64,000 bases of DNA. Source: Acanthosepion lycidas (Eukaryota; Mollusca; Cephalopoda; Sepiida; Sepiidae). The notes under the pieces were generated by a model. That model made no database searches. It worked only from the letters and a program-made list of their open reading frames with translations, and was not told the DNA's origin. Both the position numbers and the translations under genes were made by a program. The DNA lies in the NCBI GenBank assembly GCA_963932145.1, contig OZ010595.1:75608090-75672089 (forward strand). Reading direction: 5' to 3'. Below are positions 43,386 to 53,576 of the stretch, one piece after another (position 1 is the first letter of the stretch; every line of letters starts with the position of its first letter).

Positions 43386-43589
43386 TTTCATTCCTTAGGA
43401 CTTCATTGGACTAAGTTTATGTTAGTGCAACTACACATGTGCATGAATGAGGGATGCTGGGAATTTTAAATTTATTTATTTTTTTTTATCTAGCCGATTT
43501 CATTTAAATTTTTTCTTTCCATAACTTTTGTTAGTAGATATCCCATACTGTAATAATAGAAATTCTGCCAGAAATGTTTAGATGTTGTA

Positions 43590-44020
43590 AGAACGAGAGC
43601 ACAAATTTACTGTAGATGACCTTGCGATCAAGACACTCTCTTGATATCTTCATTGTAGTGAATTTTCTCCTTTAAATCAGAGTAGCATTTTTTATGTTAA
43701 AATTGTGGTCAGCCTTGTTATGGTGGGTAATCAATGCATTTAATGCATGGTTTTGTAAAATGTCTCTTTCATGTATTATCTTTTATTTAGATTCCTTGTT
43801 CTTTTATCTATTTTTTGTGACAATTATTACAGGTGATCAAGTAAATTCCTCCTACAAGTTTTAGCTTATTGTTTTCTTTAGTATTGTCTAAGTATTTTAT
43901 TGTTTTTGATGTAGTAGTAAATTTTATGCTGAGTTTAGATTTTTTTCCATTTGTAAATGTGACAGAGTTGGTTGGCCAATATAATTTTTGGATTCATTGG
44001 GTTTGTCAGGATTGGTTTGG
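43590..44020 (-). pseudogene. Third Penelope-like GIY-YIG fragment
   Basis: Minus strand: FTNGKKSKLSIKFTTTSKTI and NKLKLVGGIYLITCNNCHKK, where GIYLI is the GIY half of the domain. A stop stands where YIG is expected, then KDN, HALNALITHHNKADHNFNIK and NATLI in an adjacent frame. Its wording differs from the domains at 39945 and 42380, indicating a different lineage. No RT part in the window. Confidence 0.6.
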
Positions 44021-44042
44021 TTTTTTTTTTTTTTTTTTTGTA

Positions 44043-44201
44043 TTAAGGCATATCAACCTCAATGGGTTATTTAATGCTGACAACATTTTTTATTGCTGGT
44101 AATATTTTGTTTTGTTAAAAATCTGTTTCTGTTTGTAATATTTTTCCTTCAAAAATGTATTGCTGGTAATAATTTTTTCAAAAAAGTATTGCTGGTAATA
44201 G

Positions 44202-44233
<32 letters not shown>

Positions 44234-44345
44234 GTATTTCTGGTATTAAAACCTATTTTTACACTTTCATAGTGTTTTGACCCCAGTTTAGGGGTTAACT
44301 ATTTGTCCATAGCTGGGACCCTGAAATTGCAAATTATCCAAAATT
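44043..44345 (+). repeat. Interspersed repeat, TATTGCTGGTAATA family, copy 1
   Basis: Begins GGCATATCAACCTCAATGGG, TTATTTAATGC. It continues with repeated (T/A)TTGCTGGTAATA plus T-run words and ends AAACCTATTTTTACAC, GGGTTAACTATTTGTCCATA, GCTGGGACCC. Same start, middle and end as 56108-56620 (plus) and 60460-60720 (minus). Confidence 0.7.
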
Positions 44346-44355
44346 CATGGTTTGT

Positions 44356-44630
44356 TCTGTTTTTGTTCAACTACTTTTGACTATCTCAGTCATTATCAAG
44401 AACTGGATGTTGTCAGTATGGTAGACAGGATTTTGTTAGGTACATCTTGGTACATTTTTGGAATGCTGAAATTAAAATTAATTCAAATATACACATATCA
44501 TAGAAGTAATATCATGTGTAAAACTGTTTTCGAACTGCACAAGAAAATCTTGTCTACCATACTGACAACATCCAGTTCTTGATAATGACTGAGATGGTCG
44601 AAAGTAATTGAACAAAACGTAAACTTCTGA
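44356..44630. repeat. Long inverted repeat (~75-bp arms)
   Basis: The left arm (about 44357-44438: TTTTTGTTCAACTACTTTTG, TCATTATCAAGAACTGGATG, TTGTCAGTATGGTAGACA) is complementary to the right arm (about 44545-44625: TGTCTACCATACTGACAACA, TCCAGTTCTTGATAATGACT). Spacer about 105 bp. It abuts the decayed 3' side of gypsy element C. Confidence 0.8.
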
Positions 44631-44746
44631 CAATATTGAAAAATATTAATTCCAAAGTGCAACTTCCTCTTCAAAAATTGCAAAAATACAAGAAATGAAA
44701 CTGACTGGCCATGTTTGAATTTAAGAAAACTAAATATACCCACCTC

Positions 44747-44787
<41 letters not shown>

Positions 44788-44799
44788 GGGGAAAATGTA

Positions 44800-45292
44800 T
44801 GACAAAGTGGAAAAAGTTTTCTTGTGATGTTTTGTAGGTTTTAGGGAGATCATAAAGTTTGAGTGTTCTAGGGAAATATTCTTCAAGTTTGATCGTTTTC
44901 CATATTGTTCCGTTTGCCCTCTCACATTGTCCGTTGCCGATTGGATGGTATGGTGTTGAGTGGGTAATTACAATGCCATGTTGCCAGAGAAACTCTTTCA
45001 GTTCAGATGATATGAACTGGCTCCCTCGGTCACTATGGATTGAATCTGGGCAGCCAAAGAAGGTAAAGAAATTTTGGAGACATTTTATTAAAGTTCCTGT
45101 TGAGATGTCTTGGCATGGATAGACGAAAGGATAGCGCGAATATTCATCTATGATCACAAGTAGATATTTAAAACTATTTGTTGATGGTTTTGGGCCCATG
45201 AAATCAATAGCAAGGCGTTCAAAAGGGGATCGAGAATGAATTAAGCGACCAGGGGGAGGTCTGAAAAACCTTGGTTTTAATTCAGCACATAT
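44800..45292 (-). pseudogene. Element C: integrase core, truncated
   Basis: Follows a TAA at 45293-45295 that falls in the zinc-binding CAEC, (stop), ICAEL. Then ERLAIDFMGPKPSTNSF (first catalytic D), DSIHSDRGSQFISSEL (second D) and PIGNGQCERANGTIW (E), with 35 residues between D and E. Coding similarity ends near LYDLPKTY, after which the frame runs into a simple repeat. All three catalytic acids are intact but the C-terminus is gone. Confidence 0.85.
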
Positions 45293-46262
45293 TTAGCATT
45301 CAGCACAGATATGTTTAACATCTTCCATAGAGAAAGGCAGATTCTTTTGTTTAACAAAATGATACAGTCTCACTACTCCTGGATGACAGAGTGCTGCGTG
45401 AAGATATTTTAGTGATAATGAACATGAAGCAGAGCATGAATGGGAAAGAGTATCTGCAGAGCTATTAAGTGAACCTGGTCGGTATACAATATCATAAGAG
45501 TAGTATGAGAAGAGACCCAGAGCTTGTTTGAGTGACTTACCACAGTTCGGAGTCAGTAGTTCTTTGAGTGGTGTAAGTCTGTCTGGGTCAGGACTGATTG
45601 TTCCATTCTCCAACAGGTACCCCAGAAACTTAAGTTTGGTGATGCCATACTCACATTTATCAGGGTTCAGTTGCAAATTGAGACAATCAGCAACTTCTTT
45701 GAATGCCCTCATATTTTCATTCAATTCTTTATTTGTCTTTCCCCCGATGACAATGTCATCAATATAGGCGAAGGTGCCTTTAAGTTCGTGTTCTCAGATT
45801 ATGTTATGCATGATACGTTGGAATACAGTTACAGAGTTTGTTAATCCAAAGGATAACCGAGAAAATTCGTACAGGCCTCCGTCAGCTTCGAAGGCTGTAT
45901 AAATTCTTTCCTCCTCACGGATAGGGCATTGGTGATATGCAGACTTCAAATCTAACTTGTTGAAAATCTTATATTGAGATAGATGGCGTATAATGTTTTA
46001 AATTTTTGGAAGAGGGAATGCATCAAGGAAAGTATAGCGATTGATAGTGGCAGAATAGTCAATGAGCATGCGACGCTTATGCCTTTCATTATGAGTCACC
46101 AAGACTTGGGCTCACCATGGGGAATTAGGGTTAATTATTATCCCTTCTTTTAAGAGCTTCTGTACTTCGTTCCGAATAAATTCATGATCAGATGCAGAGT
46201 AATTCCTGCTCTTTGTTGCAATTGGCTTACAGTCATCTGATAAATTGGCAAAAAGAGCAGGT
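45293..46262 (-). pseudogene. Element C: reverse transcriptase, RNase H deleted
   Basis: From 46262 down: DHEFIRNEVQKLLKEGIII, INRYTFLDAFPLPKI, FNKLDLKSAYHQCPIREEE, SFGLTN and the active site FAYIDDIVIGG (intact Y-x-D-D, near 45755), with three stops (TGA, TAA, TAA). The open piece 45293-45724 then reads LNLQLNPDKCEYGITKLKFL, GYLLENGTISPDPDRLTPLK, LKQALGLFSYYS, and jumps straight to YDIVYRPGSLNSSADTLS, the end of RNase H. About 100 residues of RNase H are absent with the frame kept. Integrase zinc-region residues (HAALCHPGVVRLYHF) follow. Confidence 0.85.
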
Positions 46263-46273
46263 GGCTCTATTCT

Positions 46274-46579
46274 CTATTTCATTTTACAGATTTGTAAAGG
46301 AGGTATATCTCCATTAAAAAGGAATTCCACACGGTTGTGTAGTTGCATAAATTCTTGTCCAAGTATGACAGGAGTACATAAGTTGGGCAGAACAGATAGA
46401 TGCATATCAGGATATGTTTGTCCATTAATTGCTTTAGATGCAATATAGTGAGCTTGGGTTTTGCTCGTGAGATTAAAGGAAGCCATACTTACTGTGTCAC
46501 TGGAAGGTAGTATAGGAAGGCCAAGTGATTTCACGACATTCAACTTTATGAAATTATGAGTGCTTCCGCTGTCTACCAT
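46274..46579 (-). pseudogene. Element C: aspartic protease
   Basis: 101 codons open. MVDSGSTHNFIKLNVVKSLG holds the catalytic DSG, followed by SMASFNLTSKTQAHYIASKA and PVILGQEFMQLHNRVEF with the ILGxxFM signature. It ends at a stop before the RT segment. Function: maturation of Gag-Pol. Confidence 0.85.
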
Positions 46580-46624
46580 GGCTTTCAGACGCGTGTTGTT
46601 TATAGTTGCAACTACTATGGAGTA

Positions 46625-47474
46625 TTATGTGCAGGGTGTGCATTGGGATGAAGCTGTGAGAGCAATAAAAGCAGTGCTGGTTTTTATATTAGGTGAAGTT
46701 GCTCTTCTTTTAAACCGACCGACTTTGGAGAAGTGGCCTCTTTTCCCACACGAAAGGCAGTCAGCATTTCTTGCTGGGCAATTGTATCGAGAATGATTCT
46801 CACGCCCGCAGAATTGACATTTGGCATAACGAACTGCTTGATTAGTTCTGGTAGCAGCAGCACATTCTTTAGTTAATTCATCTGTAGAATTATTTCTGGA
46901 TTCTTCTGGATAAATTGATGCTTTTGCTACAACTGACGAAGTGGCATAAGCTGCGGCATTGTGTTGGGCCATTTCGAGACTTCTCACAGTTGCTACTGCA
47001 TTATCCAAATTAATTTCACAGCTTTCTAGTAGTCTCTGCCGTATCACTGGGGAAGTGAGGCCTGTGATAAAAGCATCCCTTATTGCTTGTTCGGCATGCT
47101 GAGAAGCAGTGACGTCTTCAAATTTGCAATCCTTGGAAAGATTTTTTAAAGTTAGAAGGAACTGATTAATAGATTCACCTGGCTGCTGTTTTCTAGTGGC
47201 GAGCAGATGACAAGCAAATACAGAATTAACTGGCTTGATATAAGTAGATTGAAGAATACTAATGGCGTTCTCGAATGTCGCGCAGTTTGATATCAAGGAA
47301 TAGACTATGTGATATATAATTAATTAATATGCTGATCTTGTTAGGAGGGTTGTCAGGGTGAGCTACTGTCAGAGAGTTGATGCAATTGACAAGGGTACGA
47401 TACCAGTGATTCTATTCATCAGCGGTTGTCTCCGACGATCCCTCAAATCGACCGGGTCTCATAATAGTAGACAT
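46625..47474 (-). pseudogene. Element C: gag with two zinc knuckles
   Basis: ATG near 47474 gives MSTIMRPGRFEGSSETTADE, a stop, then NHWYRTLVNCINSL. A frame change near 47290 leads into the open 223-codon piece (46625-47296). That piece has AISILQSTYIKPVNSVFACH, a Gag capsid-like region, LTSPVIRQRLLES, then CQFCGRENHSRYNC (complete CX2CX4HX4C) and CLSCGKRGHFSKVG, where the last cysteine of the second knuckle is G. The first knuckle would still bind zinc. Confidence 0.85.
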
Positions 47475-47475
47475 T

Positions 47476-47640
47476 ATTTTCCTCTTTTTTTTTTTATGTT
47501 GAATAAATTATTTATAAATACAAGATCACGTGACGTGAACCAACGCGAAATCACACAACAGTTCGTATGCAGATAAGTAGAAGGTATTAAATAATTAACT
47601 GAATGAATACAAAAAATTATAAGTATATCACAACAATCAG
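47476..47640. other. Leader/flank of gypsy element C
   Basis: Probably the 5' untranslated leader on the minus strand. No primer-binding site or LTR could be confirmed. Confidence 0.35.
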
Positions 47641-47778
47641 TGAATCTGTGAGTGGTATAGTGGACAGCAGGTGGAAATGAATCATATTCATTACATTCAC
47701 TTACACACTAATACCCTTGGGAAAGGTATGAATCCATATCTTTTACCTCTATCTATGGGTTAAATAGTAAGACTTGTA
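47640..47778 (+). repeat. tRNA-derived SINE
   Basis: GAGTGGTATAGTGGACAGCA is A-box-like. It is followed by the conserved tail CATTACATTCACTTACACAC, TACCCTTGGGAAAGGTATGA, ATCCATATC, CTATGGGTTAAATAGTAAGA. Confidence 0.6.
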
Positions 47779-48090
47779 TCTGGAAAAATCATTGGTATCT
47801 CAAAAAAAAAAAAAATATGTTAATGCAATATCCACTCAAAAAAATGAATTATTCTTAAAATCCAAAATATGTTTCAGTTTTAAATAACTCACAAAGGGTT
47901 GATAAACTGCAAAAATAATAAAAAAAAAAACAAATCAAATCAAACTGTATGATAAGCAGAAACCTGGTTTCCTTTGGGTCAAATTATTTGCCCCTCAACC
48001 TTTCCAAAACATTTTTATTCTTTAAAAGATCTCCTTGACTATTTGGTAGTGCTGTAATGGCATTATCCATTTCCATTAAGGCCTTTTCAA
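47779..48090. other. Non-coding interval
   Basis: A-rich runs; nothing recognised. Confidence 0.45.
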
Positions 48091-48260
48091 CCTGATAAGA
48101 CTATCACAGCAGAATCTTATTGATTGAGATCTGATGCACCAAAAGATACAAAAAGTTTGGCAAACAGCGGTGGACAAAAATAGAATCTTGCTGCAGGATA
48201 ATGCAAGCCACTCACCTTTTTCCAACCTGATATATCTATTTTATATTATTATTCAGTGAG
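48090..48260 (+). pseudogene. mariner-like transposase fragment (tentative)
   Basis: A plus-strand frame reads MHQKIQKVWQTAVDKNRILL, QDNASHSPFSN. It resembles the region around the second catalytic aspartate of mariner transposases (LLxDNAxxH). The typical following block is not preserved and no terminal repeats were seen. Short and broken. Confidence 0.4.
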
Positions 48261-48760
48261 AGAGCAGCTTGCCAAAAAAAGTGATGCAGAGGTACAAATA
48301 TATAAAGCCATCATGACATCTAATCTAACAAGATTATAACAGGTACATGCATCACAGTCAAATGCATACAATATGGTGACAGGTTTTGATAATCAGTGCA
48401 TAACCTTGCAGATTGATCTCTACAGGTCAGGGTCAGATGGTCTCTGGTTGAAGGTGTTTTCAAGTATCAAACAGTTTCACATTAAGGTGTTCCCAAGTAT
48501 CTATATGTGAATTTTAAATCCCCTTCAAACTTAAAAAAAAAAAAAAAAAAAACAACTCAAAAACCCAGCCATGATGCTTCCTCATTACTCCCACCCATGA
48601 ATAGAGATACATGATCGCCTATGGAAAAGGCTCAACTGGTTGAGATCAGGCAATTGACAAGCAAATCTCTGGTATTGAATGGAATATTTACTATAGCCCA
48701 TCTTAGTTTGCTGATTCAAAACATGTACATGTTAACACCTCCAATCAAAATCAGCACTGA
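48261..48760. other. Non-coding interval
   Basis: No gene seen; poly(A) at 48532-48552. Confidence 0.45.
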
Positions 48761-48763
48761 TGA

Positions 48764-48905
48764 AGGCACGGTGGATTAATGGTTAGCGACTTTGTTTGAG
48801 GAATTAGAGAGCCACGTTTATTATATTCACTTACATGCTAATACCCTTAGAAAAGGTATGAATCCACCTCCCCCAGCTATGGGTAAAATAGCAAGACAGA
48901 CAGGG
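48764..48905 (+). repeat. tRNA-derived SINE
   Basis: CACGGTGGATTAATGGTTAG (A-box region), a weak B box near AGAGCCACGTTTA, and the conserved tail TATATTCACTTACATGCTAA, TACCCTTAGAAAAGGTATGA, ATCCACC, CAGCTATGGGTAAAATAGCA. Confidence 0.6.
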
Positions 48906-49065
48906 TCCTTGATTAGCAAACAGTTTAGGAGAAGGAAACTCTGAATTCAAACCACCTGCTGCCTTGTAAGTCTTATCTCTTTAAGCAAAGGCCAAAAGTA
49001 GGTAACTTCAAAAAAAAAAATCCACCTTTAAGAGGAGGGATGGGTTAACCTCAATGTCCCTGGTG

Positions 49066-49235
49066 TAAAAGGAACTGGCAAGCCATTGCACTATTCTGCC
49101 TTGAATGTCACTATGAACCACAATTGTGAGATGGAGGGGAGTGGTGACTACAACGGTGGTGCAAAAGGAACTGGAAAGCCATTGCACTATTCTGCCTTGA
49201 ATGTCACCATGAACCACAATTGTGAGATAAAGGGG
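49066..49235. repeat. Two tandem ~97-bp units
   Basis: AAAAGGAACTGGCAAGCCAT, TGCACTATTCTGCCTTGAAT, GTCACTATGAACCACAATTG, TGAGAT at 49066-49136 is repeated with few changes at 49163-49231. Probably part of a SINE body. Confidence 0.75.
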
Positions 49236-49945
49236 GAAAAAATGCATGAACTATATAAAATTATGATGATGATTATAATCATCACTACTTACATTTTCCA
49301 AAATGTTACTTTGAGCGGCTCTTGGGCCTTGTACAGGGTGAAGAGCTTTGAAGAAAATGTATCCAGTCGCATATAATCTTTTATTCAAGCAGAATATTAA
49401 ATTGCTTCTGTATTTCGATTTTTGTCAAAGTTGGTTATTATTTCACCACTTTCCTACTTGCACAACAAGAAAAGTATAAAAATTTGTTTTCAGGTAAATG
49501 TGTATGTGTGTAAACAGGTAAATGAGTTTGTTCTTCATGAGATTTGATTTCACAATTGGAGTTGCACTAATTTCTTTGTTGATGTCTTAATTCTAGAACA
49601 TTTAAAGACTTACAATAAAATGCCCACCTGTGATTGGCTAATTTATAGACCAATCATTATTCCACAGCTTCTACAAATGCTCACTTGCTACTCATTACAA
49701 TTACTTTTGTAAGCTGCTTTCTCTTCTGACACACACCTCCCAACTTTGACACCTGATCATCAATCCACCTACAATTTCTGAAGTGGACAACAAATCCTCT
49801 ATAATTTTATAGGAATTTTGGTTCTTTCTATCTTTAAGTTTGGACTTCACTTTAACAGTTATTTTCAGTTGTTTCACTATTCTCAGTGTATGACTCATAC
49901 TGCAATCAGGCTTTTTCATCATTGTCTGGACAAACAGATTTTCAA
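49236..49945. other. Non-coding interval
   Basis: No gene recognised. Confidence 0.45.
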
Positions 49946-50177
49946 AGAAAAAAAAAAAAAAAAAAAAAAAAAATCAGTTAATCAAAGCAAAAAACTTAAA
50001 AAAAAATAAACCAGTTAATCAAAACACAAATGGTAAAGAATAAAAAAAAAAAGTTTCTTTTAAAGAAAAAGAAATAAGAATTCAGTTAAAATCAGCTTAG
50101 CCAAAACTAAAAACTTAAAACAAAAATAAAATCGGTTAACCAAAATGGAGATGCCAAAAAAGAAAATAATTTTCTTT

Positions 50178-50211
<34 letters not shown>

Positions 50212-51615
50212 GTAAGTACTCTGTTAAAAAAATTAAAACATTCAAATAAAAATTTTTGGAAAAATTCTTTAACCGAAGAATACTATATCAGTAAAAAACC
50301 AAAAATGAAAAAATAAGAAACAAATCAGTAAAATAAATATTAAAAGAAATTATCTGATGACCAATGGAATACAAATGGTGAAAATTATTTATAAGAAAAG
50401 AAAAAAATTAAAAAAGAAGTTTTCCAAAATAAAAAAAAATCAAATAAAAGCCAAAACAGAAATGGTAAAATGGTTAAGAAAAAATACTTGACAGAAAAAA
50501 CATCACTCAGCCTAAATGAAAAAAAGAAATTAAAATCAAAATTTAAAAAAAAATAATTCAGAATATTTTTAAAATTAAGTAAGCTTAAAACAGACATAAT
50601 AAAAGGCTAAAAAAGGAAAAAAAAATCTTTAAAGAAATAAGAAAAACAAAAAACCCATTAGAAACATGCAAATACAAACAAAAAATTAAAAGTAAAAAAA
50701 AAAAAAAAAATGAAAAAATATCAGATAAAAACTCAAAATACTAGTTAGTGAAAATAGAGATTGCACAAAAGGGAAATTCTTAACAGTAAAAAAAAAAAAA
50801 CACATTTAAAAAGTTATCCAAAACAGAAAATTAAATTAAATAAAAAATATAACTAATATTTAAAAAAACAGCAGGCTAAATAAAAACTGAAAAAAAAACT
50901 TCTTTAAAGGAAAAGGAAAATATTTTTTAAAAATCCTGAAACAAAAAAAAAAAATTAAAGTACAAAGGTAATATCTGCAATTATTTACATTATTTACATT
51001 GTTCAGACTGCTGTCCTCATCTTTATTGTCAAATTCACGATGTTTTTGCCTGTTATACACTCTGGCCTTCTTGAGGTAGTTGGAATTTCAAACTGATCCC
51101 TTTATTTTGTCAGCAGTGTTCTAGTTTCACGTGCCATGCCTCTTCCAGATGTTTCAGATATCTCCCCAAACTCTCCAAATTTTTTGTCACCACTTCCATA
51201 GCCAGGTATTGAACTCAAAAAAAAAAAAAAAAAAAAAAAAAAAGTCACTGAATCCAACCAACGTTTTTATCCACTGGGCCATTTGTCCTTTAGAACATTA
51301 GTGTATGAATTTTTGGGACCTATAAACTTAAATAATCTACCCTAGTGGATAAAATAAATGGTTCCGTTCGAAATTCCAATCACCTGAAGAAGGCTGGAGT
51401 GTACAACGGCTGAAATATTGTGAACAACACAATAAAGATGAGGACAACAGTTTAAAAATGTAAATAGTGTAAGTAAAAGGATAAATTTAAAAAATCAGAG
51501 AAAGAAACAAAATATGAGTCAAAACAGATTGTAAATGGTTAAAGAAAAAACAAATTTCTTTCAGAGAAAAAAATATCCATGAGCTGAAACAATAAAAAAA
51601 AAAAAAAAAAAAAAA
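49946..51615. repeat. Strand-asymmetric A-rich tract, ~1.2 kb net
   Basis: Plus strand is dominated by A runs with recurring words (CAGTTAATCAAAACA, AAATGGTAAAGAA, TTTCTTT, AAAACTTAAAA, CAGTAAAAA), like a very degenerate tandem repeat of roughly 90-120 bp. It is interrupted at 50978-51475 by a fold-back element and resumes on the other side with the same words (CAAAACAGATTGTAAATGGT, TAAAGAAAAAACAAATTTCTT). Confidence 0.7.
50978..51475. mobile_element. Fold-back element, copy 3
   Basis: Left arm CAATTATTTACATTATTTAC, TTGTTCAGACTGCTGTCCTC, ATACACTCTGGCCTTCTTGA. Right arm ATCACCTGAAGAAGGCTGGA, GTGTACAACGGCTGAAATAT, AGATGAGGACAACAGTTTAA, ATGTAAATAGTGTAAG. In the spacer on the minus strand, ATGGCCCAGTGGATAAAAAC (a good A-box match) and TTGGTTGGATTCAGTGAC (B-box-like), then a poly(A/T) run. 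Confidence 0.75.
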
Positions 51616-52080
51616 TCTGTTTCCTTTGTTTTTTGTTTTTTTTTTAAATCTCTTTGGTATTCCAAACACCTATCCTAGCATCCCCAAAACTTTTTAGAAT
51701 AGTCTGCAATGTTCTCTTTTAGGATTACCACCAACTGCCTTGTCACTTCCACTTTCATAACCACCCACCAAAAATAAAAAAAATGTTAGATTTCATATGC
51801 AATACAATCGAGTCCAATAATTCTGTAAAAGTCAGGGGCTGATTTTAAACTATTTCAATATTATAAACAGTAAAATAAAATCAATATTTTTCAATTCTAA
51901 CAAGTGTATAAGGAATGTCTAAAAAATGCTAACATACAAAAATGATTTCCCAAAAGATTTTCCCTATTTTTACAAGGGACCAATCTATTCAAGTATTGCC
52001 AACTGATAAAGGTTATAGAATATCAAGGAGCCCACATTAACCATGGAAAATAATAATAAAATACATTTTAGTATTTCATT
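51616..52080. other. Non-coding interval
   Basis: Nothing recognised. Confidence 0.45.
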
Positions 52081-52284
52081 TCAGAGATGAGTGTCAATAT
52101 ACTTGAATTATTTTCAACTATTGTTTTCATCTTGATATAGATGACAGACACAAAGATCCTCTGGTCATCATCAGATGTCCATTAATTGGCCGATATGGGA
52201 TATGCATTGATTATTTTAATATTTTGTCCTTGTGATGTCAGTTAATGTTTGTTCTTTCTAAATCTGTGCTACTAGATGACAGTA

Positions 52285-52345
<61 letters not shown>

Positions 52346-52565
52346 AAATCAACCCCAATATCAACTATGCCACCATTCCAAAGGACATTAGTGGTATGTT
52401 TTCAGAGCCTTTTTTATATTCAGTGACAGATGGTTTTTTGACATTTGGTTATGATGACAGGTTTGTACTCCTTTTTATAATTTAGTATTTCATTTCAGAG
52501 ATGAGTAATTGTTAATATACTTGTAATATTTCAAATTATTGTTTTCATCTCGGTTAATATTATTG
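52075..52565. repeat. Direct repeats flanking a long (TA)n
   Basis: TAGTATTTCATTTCAGAGAT, GAGT, CAATATACTTG, ATTGTTTTCATCT occurs at 52071-52135 and again at 52483-52550. Between them is a TA run (52290-52340) whose edges (ATAATATATAT..ATATTATAT) are palindromic. The repeated segment resembles one arm of the fold-back family (GAGATGAG, CTATTGT(T/C)(T/C)TCATCT). Confidence 0.6.
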
Positions 52566-53224
52566 TTATTACAGACACAATATTTCAATTTGATTATAAT
52601 CAACAGATATTACATAGTATTCAATCAATTAATGAATTTAACTACTAACAGTCAAAACTTTCAGAAGAGTTAGGATCATAAAAATATACCACATGTAGAG
52701 AACTGTATAAGCTTCCAAAAACAGGATCTTTCAAGAGGTTTTGGATAAAGCATGAAAATACTTTTGGCACACTCTAATTTTATATTCTTATGTCTGAGAG
52801 AGCTGAAGATGTTAATTTCAGAATATTTTTTTTTTTATCATTTGACACTAACAGGGTCCTGTTTAATATTTCAGAGGTAACAGGGAAAATTGTGAAAATA
52901 GAAAAGGAATAAAAGTTCTTAGAAGAAATGTTTTTAATATGAAGAATTTCTTTGTCAAGAATAAAGAGAAAAAAAACCTTTTTATTATCACCTGTTATCG
53001 TTTCATTCCCAGCACTATTTAAATTGACTGGTCTGCTTATAAATTATTTTTTTTAATTTTTGTAAATTAGCATTCATTAAATCTTTCTAAAGCCATGGCA
53101 TTTGTTAGAATAAAAAAATATTCATTTTTTTATATATTTTTTAGAAGTTCAATCCCTGACTAATTTAAGAGTTATCTGTACTTTATTTTTTTTATTAGTT
53201 TGAAAATGTCTTTTCACCATTGCA
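52566..53224. other. Non-coding interval
   Basis: AT-rich, no gene. Confidence 0.45.
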
Positions 53225-53227
53225 TTA

Positions 53228-53324
53228 GGTTGGTGCAAAAATAATGACGTAATAATGTCGTTTTTTGGCGTTAAAAAATACGCCAAAAAAACGACATTAT
53301 TACGTCATTATTTTTGCACCAACC
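53228..53324. mobile_element. Palindromic mariner MITE, copy 1
   Basis: 97 bp, flanked by TA on each side. Arms of 44-45 bp starting GGTTGGTGCAAAAATAATGA are complementary with a single extra base, around an 8-base loop TAAAAAAT. The TAGGTTGGTGCAAAA end is the classic mariner terminus (as in MADE1/Hsmar1-type MITEs). The near-perfect arms suggest a young insertion. Confidence 0.9.
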
Positions 53325-53341
53325 TAATAGTTGCATACTAT

Positions 53342-53575
53342 TATTTTTTTTTTAATCATATCACCCAGTAAGACACAAGAGAGTTACTGAGTGTGAAAAA
53401 ATAAAAAAAAGAAACATTATTATGGAATGAACATTAGAAGAGTAATCAAGAAGACCGTAGATAATGATTGACATTGTATTTAAACTGTTGAAGAGCAAAG
53501 TTGGCTGGAAAGCAAGGAGTCTGAAGAGAGTTCCACAAGCGAGAAGTGCAAGAAAAGAAACTTTAACATAGTACA
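53342..53575 (-). repeat. Jockey-like LINE 3' end, short
   Basis: TTTTTTTTTTAATCATATCA at the plus-strand start, then GATTGACATTGTATTTAAAC, AAGTTGGCTGGAAAGC, AGAGTTCCACAAGCGAGAAG. Complement of the LINE C-terminus/3' UTR, with strong matches to 55490-55620. Confidence 0.7.
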
Positions 53576-53576
53576 C

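Larger units (their letters stand above)
44800..47475 (-). mobile_element. Ty3/gypsy retrotransposon C, internally deleted
   Basis: Minus strand: gag start near 47474, zinc knuckles, protease, RT, integrase. RNase H is missing through a clean deletion, and the integrase C-terminus is replaced at about 44845-44800 by a (CA/TA) microsatellite. No LTRs could be identified on either side. Confidence 0.8.
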
